From positions 59,138,092 to 59,202,091 of the forward strand of contig JAVIAB010000101.1 in NCBI GenBank assembly GCA_032433765.1: a stretch of 64,000 nt of DNA, read 5' to 3'. This document shows, one piece after another, positions 45,893 through 56,279 of the stretch. Position 1 is the stretch's first letter. Every line of letters starts with the position of its first letter. This DNA is from Megaustenia siamemsis (Eukaryota; Mollusca; Gastropoda; Stylommatophora; Ariophantidae). The notes below the pieces were generated by a model, which saw only the letters and a program-made list of their open reading frames with translations, ran no database searches and was not told the origin of the DNA. A program made the position numbers and the translations under genes.

Positions 45893-48265
45893 ATTCATCA
45901 TCATCAAGATCAAGTAACGGGGTAGGTGAACATGTCTCTCCACAACTTTCTATCTCGACCGTTATTGACCTTCTGCCAAGCCATTCTCTTGTATCTGCCT
46001 GGTATCTTTTCTCTTTGCTTCCCTCTATCTCTTCGTCCCTCAATTTTCCCAGGTGTCACAATATATTCCAGCTGTTCCCTTCTCATTACATAGCCAGCAA
46101 ATAATGATTATTTCTTTCTAATATTGGAAAGTAGCCCTGTTTTTGCTTTGGTCCTGTTATTTTGTTTTTGTTTTCACAAAGTTTTTACAACTCTTCTTGG
46201 CCGTCCATTGTATTCTCAACATTATTAATTAAAACAACATCTCTACAGCCTCCAGTTCTTGTTTCTTGTCCTATTGTCCATGATTCACATCAATATGTTA
46301 AGACTGACTCTACATAACATTTAAGAACTCCTTTTCTTGTCTCTATTGTCAAAAAATGTATTGCATGGTATCTTTTTGGAAAGCTTCTTTTGCCTGACCA
46401 ACTCTACATGTGACCTTTGATGTACATCTTCCATCGGAGGTTAATATTGTTTCCATATATTTTAATCCGTTTACCTGTATTAATATTTATTCCACTTGTC
46501 TTTATTGTGCAATACGCTGATGTCATTTTCTATGCTACTACCATTACTTCTTTCGTTTTACTGGTAAGACTGAGTCTTTTATATTTTATTTCTTCACTAT
46601 AATGTGTAACATTTCCTGTAACTCATTTTCACTTTTAGTGATCACTGTATCATCAGCATCACCATACCTTAGATTATTTATATTATGACCGCCATTAGTT
46701 ATTCCAAACATGCCCCTTGGCATTTGTTGGTTCCTTTACTTCCAACCATAACATACTGCTCATCACTAATTGATAATAATTCAGTCATTGCTGGACTTCA
46801 GTCCCCTTGTTTCGCACCCTTTGCATGGTGATTCTTAGTAATATTTTAGTCATGTCACTCATAAGGTTTATTGTGCGATGATCATCACATTCAATCGCAC
46901 CAGATTTATTTGGAATGGCTATGAATATTGATTTTAGCGGGTCGCCTGGTATATATTCGCTTTTGTAGATTTCATTCAATATTTTTATTTTGTTTTTTGG
47001 TTCCAAAATCACCCTTGACTCCAATCTCTTCTTTAGTTATCATGTCCATGAGATCACAATGGCTGATTGTCTTTCCTAAAACGGCCGAACGTTAACAGTG
47101 AAAGGCAACATGGAGTTTCGTATGACTTTGCAGCACCGGAGTCACTCCGGTAGGTTCATGTTAGTCAGGAGGGATTTATAATTTCACAAATTCACATTGC
47201 AGTGAGACCTTACAGTCTGCTGTTTGATGTGCGACCCGGATAGTCCGATGACTAACTGTCTTTCATATGTTCGGATTTGGAGTAAGAATCGATGTGCTTG
47301 CATCATCAAGCGCTATACATTAAAAAAAAATATGACGATCATCAATTTCAGAAGACCGTGAACTTCAGGGCAATATGGTGAATAGGCAGCAGAAACAATT
47401 AAAGGCAATGTCTAACAAGTCTTTTTTGTTGCATTTTTTTCAAGTTCCGAGTCTGACTGGTTGCAGGAGCTACTGAGGAGTTAAGTGCTCTGTGCACACC
47501 GTGCACTGTGCGTTTCATCTGATTTGATCGTGTTTCGATATTCCAATTGTTTACGCTGAATGATGATATCGTATGACGGAGAACAGATGACTGTGTTCAC
47601 TTTCTGTGCGGTTTCGCCTTATGTCTTTTGCCTTGTGTTGAGACTGCTATGATGGGAACTATAGCTATCATTCCCTTTCTGGGATATGAAATAGTAATTC
47701 GGATGATTCCACTGGCACGGGCGGTTGAGCAATTATGGATTTTAATTCGTTTACAGTGATACCGAGGCTTTCTATAACCATACTGTTGTCCATGAGCTTT
47801 TATTGTTTTCATATTGCGCTATGCTTCTTCCAATTGTCTTTGCTTATTTCTAGTCCTTCCCAATTATCCTTTATATTTACTTCTGTTCGTTTATTATCAT
47901 AAAGATTGTTAATGCATGCTGTCCAACGCTGCCTTATGCTTTCTTGTTAAATCAACAGTTGTCCTTCCTTTGATCTTAAACATTCAGTTTTTGATTGCGT
48001 CTTTCTTCCCTTTAATTCTTCAATTTGTTTGTATATAGCTCTGGAATCTCCTAATTGTTGCATTTCGATCTCTTTGCATCTCTGTTTAGCCATGTTCTTT
48101 AATGCATCATTGCTTTTTATTACAATTTCTTTATTTAATCTATTATATTCATAGGTGTTATCCTGTTTGCTTCTTCTTGTATCCATTACCTATAAAATAC
48201 CCCGTTTCTATTTTAAAGTTGTCCTCACTGGTGGTATGAACTCTTTTGATGTTTGTTGCATTGAT
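45893..48265 (-). mobile_element. LINE family B (minus strand), interrupted by gene-end copy iv
   Basis: Minus-strand order: linker region 48265-47797 (MDTRRSKQDNTYEYN, KNMAKQRCKEIEMQQLGDSR), an interruption, then GDFGTK, LNEIYKSEYIPGDPLKS, KSGAIECDDHRTINLMS (RT fingers), thumb and C-terminal segments, with the trinucleotide tail CATCATCATC at about 45897. The RT palm with YADD is degraded near 46660. The family order matches the plus copy at 56280-57530. Confidence 0.8.
47053..47786 (+). pseudogene. Copy iv of the Cys-rich gene's 3' end, inserted in LINE B
   Basis: From about 47205 it parallels the 3' part of the exon at 340-1167 and its flank: CTGTTTGATGTGCGAC, CATATGTTCGGATTTGG (for YMFGIG), GGTGAATAGGCAGCAG and AAAGGCAATGTCTAACAAG, then RX to about 47762. 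The frame is broken. TGTCCATGAG flanks the block at 47043-47052 and 47787-47796, inside LINE B sequence on both sides, as expected of an insertion. No poly(A) is visible. Confidence 0.6.
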
Positions 48266-48524
48266 TCTTGACCGATACTATTATGTATCATGTATGTGGA
48301 ATTTCTCACATTAAGCTACAGATAGATGATCTGACAGATCACATAATGAGAAACATGATCATTAGTTGGACTGGATTATGGTGCTCTTGCAACGGTGTAG
48401 CAGGCAAGTGTAGAAAAGTGTTGATAAAGGTGTTGTTCTAATGAGAATGAACACCATTTTAGAATGATGTTTGTCAACAGGTGATTGAGTCGTACATGAA
48501 TGTGTGAATGCAATGAAAATGTCA

Positions 48525-48840
48525 ACAGATCTTCCTCTTTGCTTTTTTCCCTGGGGATTCTAAAAAAATGGTCTTTTTTGTCACAGTTGGCTTCCGCAGT
48601 GTCTGTTCTTTCCAGCGCCATCGTCTTCGCTATATCTCTTTATCCAATGGTATTTGCCTGGTTCATTTCAATAATTCAATGTTAGTGATTTTGTCATGCC
48701 ATTTCCATCATTTTATTCTCAAACATCCATTAATGAAAATCCGTATCTTATGATTGTAATGTTTTGTTGTTATCCATGTTTCACAGCTTTATAATAAGAC
48801 TGACTTAACATTGGGGTTGAACATTTTTATTTTAGTAGTT
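48525..48840 (-). mobile_element. LINE family F, RT C-terminus (minus strand)
   Basis: The minus strand encodes MALERTDTAEANCDKKDHFF and RIPREKSKEED, parallel to the QALFCNPQGK segment at 34.2 kb. It is cut at the low-coordinate side. Confidence 0.65.
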
Positions 48841-49084
48841 AACCTAATTTCTTTGGACTCCCATATGTTTCCAAGTGCAACAAATAGTACAACTAACATA
48901 CAGTTAATAACAATAGTGCCTTCTATATTCCTATACTCCTATTAATCATGAATTATCAATGTTTTTCAAAGAAACGTTCAGGCCCTGGAAGTGAGATGGT
49001 GTAAACAATAGCTATCGTGTCCTTCTTTATATAGATCATATCATCACTGTGAGAGTGAAAAACAATCTACAGGCCTAGCGATGG
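48841..49084. other. No gene seen
   Basis: No recognised feature. Confidence 0.35.
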
Positions 49085-49212
49085 ACATACAGTCAACGAA
49101 ACATTTAAGTGGTTGGGTCATGTTTCACAATCTACAAGACTTGATGATACCATACTGCAGGACACATTATCGAGAAAAGGAAGCCACTACAATCTGAGAA
49201 ATCAGTTGGAAA
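49085..49212 (+). mobile_element. LINE C-terminal remnant leading into the 24-bp array
   Basis: FKWLGHVSQSTRLDDTILQD resembles the (K/R)WxGHVxR motif near the C-terminus of several LINE families. It flows in frame into the tandem array. Confidence 0.5.
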
Positions 49213-49765
49213 AGAACTGGCTGAATATGTCCGTAAACAGCTGGCTGAATGTGTCCGTAAACAGCTGGCTGAATGTGTCCGTAAACAGCTGGCTGAATAT
49301 GTCCGTAAACAGCTGGCTGAATATGTCCGTAAACAGCTGGCTGAATATGTCCGTAAACAGCTGGCTGAATGTGTCCGTAAACAACTGGCTGAATATGTCC
49401 GTAAACAGCTGGCTGAATGTGTCCGTAAACAGCTGGCTGAATGTGTCCGTAAACAGCTGGCTGAATGTGTCCGTAAACAGCTGGCTGAATATGTCCGTAA
49501 ACAGCTGGCTGAATGTGTCCGTAAACAGCTGGCTGAATGTGTCCGTAAACAGCTGGCTGAATGTGTCCGTAAACAACTGGCTGAATATGTCCGTAAACAG
49601 CTGGCTGAATGTGTCCGTAAACAGCTGGCTGAATATGTCCGTAAACAGCTGGCTGAATGTGTCCGTAAACAGCTGGCTGAATATGTCCGTAAACAGCTGG
49701 CTGAATATGTCCGTAAACAGCTGGCTGAATGTGTCCGTAAACAGCTGGCTGAATGTGTCCGTCGT
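49213..49765 (+). repeat. 24-bp minisatellite, 23 units, open in several frames
   Basis: The unit is CTGGCTGAATGTGTCCGTAA plus ACAG, varying almost only at G/A in GTGTCC or ATGTCC and at AGC or AAC. Since 24 is a multiple of three, one plus frame reads WLN(V/M)SVNS repeats within a 226-codon frame (49113-49793). A second plus frame reads LAE(Y/C)VRKQ, and the minus strand reads FSQLFTD(T/I) over 210 codons (49202-49834). High unit identity suggests recent amplification. There is no independent sign that any frame is translated. Confidence 0.95.
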
Positions 49766-49793
49766 ATCTAAAACGTTTGTTTTAATTAGGTAG

Positions 49794-50764
49794 GTTGGAA
49801 CGGGCTTGTGAAGTTGTCGACAAAAGTGATCCAAGAATTGCTGAGGTCAAAAGACTAATTGTGACGATGATATCTACAACATAAGATACATATGTCTGTT
49901 GCTTGAACACACACACGCTTTGTCGTGGCTGTCAGTAAATTTGTTTCTCTCCTCAATAACTACTATATTTAATCAGATTTCGAGAGTACACTCATCAGGT
50001 TCACGCCGATCGTACAAGTTCTGCCTTGACCATTTAATAATGTACAATTTCCTTGATGTTACTTCATTTTATACTTGATTGGCACAGTCTCAGTTTTTTT
50101 TCTACTTCATTTATTTACATAGAAATTAAATCACAACGAACATTCTTCATTTGATGTACTTATTATTAAATGTAATATTTCTGCATGCATACAAGAAACG
50201 TAGGTTTTTTCTTTTTTCTTTTCGTTGTTTGTGTATGGTCTTATTTCTAATTGTGTCTGTTCTGGTCGTTTCAGCGGAGTCACATAAACATTCATTAATC
50301 GATATTATTGTCTATTTTATACATAATAAACGCATGTGAGATCAAATCCCATTAGATAAGTTTGTTTGTTATACCGTGCTGTTTATCTCTAATTAAGTAC
50401 ACCCCATTTGTTTAATTGAAAGGAAGGTAAATAGGTTTTCAGAGTTATGTGATAAGAGAGTGTTTCACGAACAAAAGAATAACAGTCAAATTAAAGGACA
50501 TCACCACTTGTTAATGTAACAATAATAAGAGTGCATTACACGTCAATAGAAAATAATGAAGATGTTCTGAAATAGATTAGGAGGGAATACAAAGTGTAGT
50601 AACATCATACGATACAAATAATAATTATACTTAGTCCAGGTAATGATAATTGGACAACTTGAATATGTAGTAACATGTATAGGAAAAACAGAGGAAAGCA
50701 CCAAAAATAGGTAGCGGTCAGTGTTTGAGAATGACAGCATACCAAACCACCAATTAAATTAACA
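49794..50764. other. No gene seen
   Basis: AT-rich. A 27-bp minus-strand splice-flanked stretch at 50541-50567 has an in-frame TGA and was rejected. Confidence 0.35.
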
Positions 50765-51030
50765 ATCATCATCTTTAAATGCCGTCACCGCGCCGAAGGT
50801 CGACTACCATGGAGCGCCATTCCGCTCTATCTCTTGCTTTGATGGTGCAGATTGTCATAGGCTGATTTGTTTATCTTTTGATGTTATTCATACATGTTAG
50901 TTTTAGCCTACCTATGCCTCTTTCACCTAGTATTTTCCCATTCGAATATTACTTTTAGTAGACTTTTGTGCCGTTAAACATGGGCCAAAAAGATCATTTG
51001 TTTTGTTTGATTTGTGTTTAGTAGTTAAAT
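50765..51030 (-). mobile_element. LINE family V, 3' end (minus strand)
   Basis: CATCATCTTTAAATGCCGTC at the tail, then the complement of the WRSMV, IKRW, RGRPRLT and VKRHN codons, frameshifted. Confidence 0.78.
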
Positions 51031-51140
51031 TAATGAGCTGTTTATTACAACGCAAAGTGTTGTTGGCACCCGATAATCTTAGTCGCTGTTATTTTTCCCC
51101 CGTCTAAAAAAAAAAAATCACATGTTATTATATTACTTAC

Positions 51141-51158
51141 ATATACGAGATTGGCAAT
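51141..51158 (-). CDS. Candidate micro-exon (18 bp), peptide IANLVY
   Basis: The smallest member. The minus-strand acceptor region is TGTGCCTTTTTTCAG and the donor is GTAAGTAATATAA, both near consensus. Six codons, ATTGCCAATCTCGTATAT, in phase 0. Confidence 0.6.
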
Positions 51159-51389
51159 CTGAAAAAAGGCACATTTGAGGATATGACGTAGAAAATAGAT
51201 TTCTCATCACACCTCTCTATTATTGTTCAAATACGGGGAAACACGAGAATTGTCTGTGAAGTTTGTATGTAAAAATTATGATTTATTTAATTATTGTCAC
51301 ATGAAAATATATGTGTAGTTAGTCTTTCTGTTCATTTCGTGTCCATAGACACATGTATTATTGGTCGGTCAATTGTTCATTACATGTCA

Positions 51390-52820
51390 TTTGTTATGTA
51401 TATCTGGTATATCGACAGGGAAGAGACAGACGGGGAATCGCTGAGGTGACCAGGGACAAGTTGATGACATATCTTGGAGTTAAGTTTTATCGCAGCCTGT
51501 GTTTTCGGGACCACGTCGACCATGTGATAATAAAATCCCGCAAAGGATTAGCCGCCTTGAAGGTCATGGCGGCTGCCAACATCGAGCAGAGGCTACTTAC
51601 TCTTATGTTCCAGGGATTAGTCATCGCACCTATTGAATATGCCCTGGCAATTATAATTTGTGTCTGTACGACTCAAATTGATAGGCTGGAGAAAATACAA
51701 AATGAAGCCATGCGCATTATCCTGGGATGTACGAGGGACACTCCCTGTGTAGCAATGACGTATCTTCTTGACTTTCAACCATGGATGACAGAATCAAGAT
51801 CTGGAGAGCACGAGCATACCTGAAGATTAGTACAGATAAAGAGCATCCATTGAACCACGTGCTCAACACAGAGAATGAATGGTGACAGGCTAAAAAGAGG
51901 CAAATCATTGGTGGGCCGAGAAGAAGATGTCATCAAACAGGTCTGTGGGCGTACCAATATCAGCGTTGATGAGGAGTGGATACCGGTGCCTACGTCATTC
52001 AAGGGGACTCACTCGTGTATTGTCATACTCGACAGGAAAAGTAGGGAGCAGAACCCGGTCGTGGTTAATGCTGAGGTCAACGGTCTCATCTGCGATAACA
52101 CCGATGAGAACGATGCAGTCATCTATACAGACGGATCTGTATGACGACACCAAAGAAGTGCATGGACATTTACAGCACGCTCGGCATGCAGAATAGTCTA
52201 CGAAGACAGTGGTGCATACGTCGTGACCACGAGTAGCATGACAATGGAGACGACGATGGCAGTGACCAAGGCATTCAAATGGTTAGAGTCACAAGAATAC
52301 ACCCACGCATGTATACTGAGTGATTCGATGAGCATGATCAAAAAACGAGGAGGCGGGCTCTGTACGCATGCAATGGGTAGAGTCGTTGCAGAAATCCAAA
52401 ATACGTAAGGTCACCTGTGTCTATGTCTCTGGACATGCGGGAGTGCGGGGAAATGAAAGAGCGGACAGGTTGGCTAGCTGCGCTGTCATTGAGGACGAGC
52501 AACCGATGGATCGGGCGGACATCATCAATGCCCTCCGAGATGTGGGAAGAGCACAGGACTTCGACAAACACAGATCCACGTCTCTTCTTCGGATGATGGA
52601 AATGGGAGTTAAGATGGGCACAGCCAGAAATGAGAAACTTGGTGGCCGTGTAAGAAGACTTATCAACCAACATAGAACTGGAGTCGTCAGTCGCTGGACA
52701 CTGAGGGAATTGCTGAGGAGGGGATCTGAGCACCTATGGACATGTTCGGAGTGCAATGCTGATGACCCGCAAATAACTCAATAACTCAATAACTCAATAA
52801 CTCAATAACTCAATAACTCA
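51390..52820 (+). mobile_element. LINE family C, RT thumb, RNase H and C-terminus
   Basis: Landmarks: YLGVKFYRSLCFRDHVDHV, IIKSRKGLAALKVMAA, IQNEAMRIILGC, then RNase H with VIYTDGSV (52126-), TMETTMAV (Glu), ACILSDSMSMI (Asp) and YVSGHAGVRGNERADRLASC. A C-terminal RRLINQHRTGVVSRWTLREL and HLWTCSECNADDP-stop follow, then six copies of the 10-bp ATAACTCAAT to 52820. A few frameshifts (near 52140 and 52350) split it. Fragments of the same family lie at 12462 and 19300. Confidence 0.88.
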
Positions 52821-52974
52821 TTTGTTACGTTTTGTTCTTCCATCTACCTCTTAACAAACTAAGTATATTCACAATGCATGACCGCAATATTACAATTGTA
52901 ATTGTACCCTGCCAGTCCCAAAGAGCATTATAAATATATATATACATACACATCGGCATATATAATATATTGGC

Positions 52975-53400
52975 TGAATGGCTGAATTTGCCAATCATGG
53001 ACAGACAGATCCATCCACAGAACGACACAGTGTATAGGCGGTACCTGGCTTTGTCTCTTTTCTCTTGCGCCTTTTGTCTTCTCAATTTTATATCACTGTT
53101 CGAAAGTTGCTGTGCCATTTTTTTTTTAAATATTTGCTCTCCATGTGCTACGATCAACGGACACATTTTCGCAGTTTCTTTTCTTATAGAAAAGTCCATC
53201 AAGGAAGAGCTGCAAACATCTTTACATCTCAGCACTGGTCTGCCCTTTGGTCTCTTTCCATCCTTAATTTCGCCATACTATATTTGTTTTGGAAAACGAT
53301 TGTTTGTCATTCTTCTTACATGGCGCAGCTACTTTAGTCTACGAATCCTAAGTGTTGCCATAATCGATGGGAATTTGGCTCGTTGTAAGACATTAAAGTT
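52975..53400 (-). mobile_element. LINE family G, C-terminal end (minus strand)
   Basis: Minus-strand landmarks: IPIDYGNT-like, HVRRMTNN-like, KGRPVLRCKDVCSSSLMDFS, LRRQKAQEKRDKARYRLY and SFCGWICLSMIGKFSHSAN. The last is a decayed zinc-finger-like CxxC...SRIGLxSH ending known from widespread animal LINEs. The 212-codon plus frame across it is a shadow. Confidence 0.75.
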
Positions 53401-53402
53401 GG

Positions 53403-53403
<1 letters not shown>

Positions 53404-53437
<34 letters not shown>
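53404..53437. repeat. (TA)n microsatellite
   Basis: About 17 TA units at the edge of LINE G. Confidence 0.95.
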
Positions 53438-53438
<1 letters not shown>

Positions 53439-53829
53439 TTGTATGTAAGAATCATTTCAGAATCTGGAATCGTTCAGTCGAGCTGACATTGGGAAACATT
53501 CGGGTTTTTTTTGTACATTCATTGACGTTATTGCCAAATACAAACAAAACGATTAGTTGCACGAAAATTACATATCATTATCAACAACTATGCATATTTT
53601 TGTTTTAACAAATGTTACCCGTTGTCCAAAATGATAGCAACATCAACAGAGTGACAAAAAGTAAACAAATCTGTACGAGTCGGACATTTAACTTTCCAGG
53701 GAGATATTGTGTAGAGACTGCCATCCATAGCATTTTAGAAACTTCCTCTAAAGAGAAAGTAGCTTTTTTTCGTTCGCCAGCTTTTACCCCTGACGAAGTC
53801 ACAAGAGACTAGAAATTGAATTTTGCGTG
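53438..53829. other. No gene seen
   Basis: No recognised feature. Confidence 0.35.
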
Positions 53830-54070
53830 TTAATACATTTTTCCTTTGCAGCCGTGTGCATAAGGGTCCCTCGCCATACACGCAGATAACTCCGACTTCG
53901 GAGGTACTCATATTTTTTTCCGTCCATGAGTAATTGACGTTTCAAGCCAGGCCTCGCTGCAGAGACCAGGGGAGGATGTCGCAGGGAGAAATCATAAATA
54001 AAAATTCGGTGTAGCCGGGATTTGAACCCACAACCTCTTTGCCTCGAGGCCGGCGTCTTGCCTCGAGACC
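53830..54070 (-). mobile_element. Second type of tRNA-related SINE (minus strand)
   Basis: The minus strand starts GGTTGGTCTCGAGGCAAGAC, has a strong B-box-like GTGGGTTCAAATCCCGGCTA and a distinct body (CTCCCCTGGTCTCTGCAGCG, CTCCGAAGTCGGAGTTATCT). It differs from the 11514 family. The ends are uncertain and no target duplication was found. Confidence 0.6.
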
Positions 54071-54177
54071 AACCAGAAGAAATATCCTCACAAGAGAATG
54101 TAGTGATGGGTTCCTAGTGTTTTTATGGAGTTTTTAAGGTGTGGAGATTGATTGTAAATATGAATTGGCTAAAGATA

Positions 54178-54440
54178 GAAGCCTCGGTGACAAAGTGGTT
54201 AGTGTGATTGCTTTCATACCAGAAGGGTTCTAGTTCGATCCCCGGCAGTGTCGGATTTTTTTTTTCGAACTGACAAGGCTCCTGGATTCACCCAGCCTTT
54301 AACAATGAGAACCATAGATTTCTCTGGGAAGTAAAGGCGGTCTGGTGTGATACCGACCATATCACCCACAAATGTGCCGTGGTTATATAAAAATATGATC
54401 ACTAATAACATACGTCTAGCAAGCCGTGAAGGGAACTTTT
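54178..54440 (+). mobile_element. tRNA-derived SINE, diverged subfamily
   Basis: Head GAAGCCTCGGTGACAAAGTG with GTTAGTGTGATTGC, B box GTTCGATCCCCGG, then a body parallel to the 11514 family (TTCACCCAGCCTTTAACAAT, GGTGTGATACCGACCATATC). The tRNA part and spacing differ, so it is a related subfamily. Confidence 0.75.
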
Positions 54441-54937
54441 ATTTTTTTGGATATTGATGGAAGAGAACAAAAATGAGTTGACCATCAACACACATTAAGA
54501 AGTGCACAGCAAGCAGCAGGAGGTATTTGAGGAGGATTCTTCATACGTAGAAGAGAACATGAGTAAGTGAAGAATATCAAGAGGAGTAAATAAAAACACT
54601 GCGTTACTAATGGGAGTGATATGGTCACATAATATCAACATGTTCAATGTCACTGTTTGGAAAGTTTAAAAAATTATTGCGGAAAGCCCAAAATTGAAAA
54701 AAAAGTTTTAAGGAAATAATAAAAGTGTCATGTCACATTCATAGCATTCCATGAACATTAATTAGTTTCATCATTGCTGTATAAGGGAATTACGAAATTA
54801 TTTCAGTGCATGCACTGTTGATAATATTTAAATCATCGATTTTCTGTAACTTATATATTTAAATTATTTTTAATGTATACATACACAACTACCTTCATAT
54901 ATATATATATATATATGAGTATATGCATATTACTCAC
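54441..54937. other. No gene seen; (TA)n at 54897-54916
   Basis: AT-rich intronic sequence. Confidence 0.4.
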
Positions 54938-54970
54938 TTCCGTGCCCGTTGATTGGAAGGGATGGCCCAT
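54938..54970 (-). CDS. Candidate micro-exon (33 bp), peptide MGHPFQSTGTE
   Basis: The minus-strand acceptor region is AATTATTGTATTCTTAG and the donor is GTGAGTAATATGC. Eleven codons, open in phase 0. It has a higher GC content than its surroundings, as expected of an exon. Confidence 0.6.
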
Positions 54971-55489
54971 CTAAGAATACAATAATTTTTACTTTCTGTT
55001 ATTATATTATACAATTATTTGTGTCTTCTGCCTTCGCACTGGTTTGCAGGTGGAGTGTATTTGGATTCCACGTAAGTGATCATTATCTATGTGTCCTCCT
55101 ATTTGAGAAAGGCAGAAATAGAAGCCAGAAAATCAAGTTTCACACATTCCACTACGGGAACCCAGACCAGGACGTCAATAGAAAAATCAGACATAGGAAA
55201 CATGTTGTCCCTCGCAGAAGGCAGGAGAGATGGACGCAGCCGCCCTGGTAACTCGCAGTAGTCGAGGAAGTGTAGCGGAACAAGAGACTAACGGTCAAGA
55301 CATGGCAGAAAGCCAGAAGGAATGGAAGAACACAACATGAGCTCTTGAAGAGTCTTAAAGAAGAAGTGGACCATAAAATAATGCACTTTAAACTATGCGC
55401 TATGCATGCTACAGATGTTGGGATGATTTGTGTAAAAAGGTGTGCTCATAAAAATCGCTAGCCACATTATGGCGCCTTCATCAGAGCAT
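54971..55489. other. No supported gene
   Basis: Plus-strand frames at 54949-55251 are short and without recognised domains. 55100-55330 may be old LINE sequence, not identified. Confidence 0.3.
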
Positions 55490-55960
55490 GAATGGAATAG
55501 CATGGTCATGATCGATGTCAGTGATGGGTTGGACTTGATCTCGGTCGGTGGTGGGTTGGACTTGAGTTATGTCGGTGATTAGATGGTCATGATCTCTGTC
55601 AGTGATGGGTTGGACTTGATCTCGGTCGGTAGTGGATTGGACTTGATTTCTGTCGGTGATTAGATGGTCATGATCACTGTCGGTGGTGGATTAGACTTAA
55701 TCTCTGAAGGTGGTGTGATGAACTTGACATCTGTCGATTTTGGGATGGACATGATCTATGTCGGTGGTAGGTTGGACTTGACATATGTCGATAGTGGGAT
55801 GGACATGATATATGTCGATGGTGGTTTGGACTTGTCATCTGTCGATGGTGGGATGGACATGATATATGTCGTTGATGAGTTGTCTTTATATCTATCGATT
55901 TATGGTGGTCTTGATCTCTGTCGATGATGGCATTGTCTTGACCTCTGTCAGAGATGAATT
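55490..55960. repeat. Minisatellite, about 27-bp unit, roughly 16 copies
   Basis: The unit resembles GGGTTGGACTTGATCTCGGT plus CGGTGGT, with variants such as GGGATGGACATGATCTATGT. The 27-bp period keeps frames open on both strands (87 and 104 codons), likely incidental. Confidence 0.88.
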
Positions 55961-56039
55961 GTTTGTGTACATTGGTAATGCAATACATTGTCTATGCAAT
56001 GGTGAATACTTTAACGATATAGAAACCACAGAGGACATT

Positions 56040-56235
56040 TAGAATACTTAGTTTTAACTGAAAAAAAATACAGGAAACGCGAGATCGCCGATGAAAACGC
56101 GAGAAGATACCTGATAGCTCGTTATCGTGCACGGTAAACAGTTACATCAGAATTGTTACGACCCACTGCTAACATAAAAAAATATGGAAGGCCGTAATCG
56201 CGTACGCCAACCGGAACGAGACATGGTAATGGCAT
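56040..56235 (+). mobile_element. LINE family A, degraded 3' end
   Basis: Matches the A C-terminus at nucleotide level: GCGAGATCGCCGATGAAAAC, GGTAAACAGTTACATCAGAA, ATCGCGTACGCCAACCGG. No frame or long tail. Confidence 0.6.
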
Positions 56236-56279
56236 ATTTATGGGTACGTCCAGTGTGCAATCAGATGGCATGTGGACTA

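Noticed and set aside
48293..48313. 21-bp minus-strand stretch between an AG and a GTGAGA donor
   Set aside because: It has an in-frame TAG in phase 0 and a weak pyrimidine tract.
50541..50567. 27-bp minus-strand stretch between TATTTCAG and GTAATG
   Set aside because: In-frame TGA.
52970..53608. 212-codon plus-strand open frame
   Set aside because: It is antisense to LINE G and runs through a (TA)n tract (YIYIYI), so it is a shadow.
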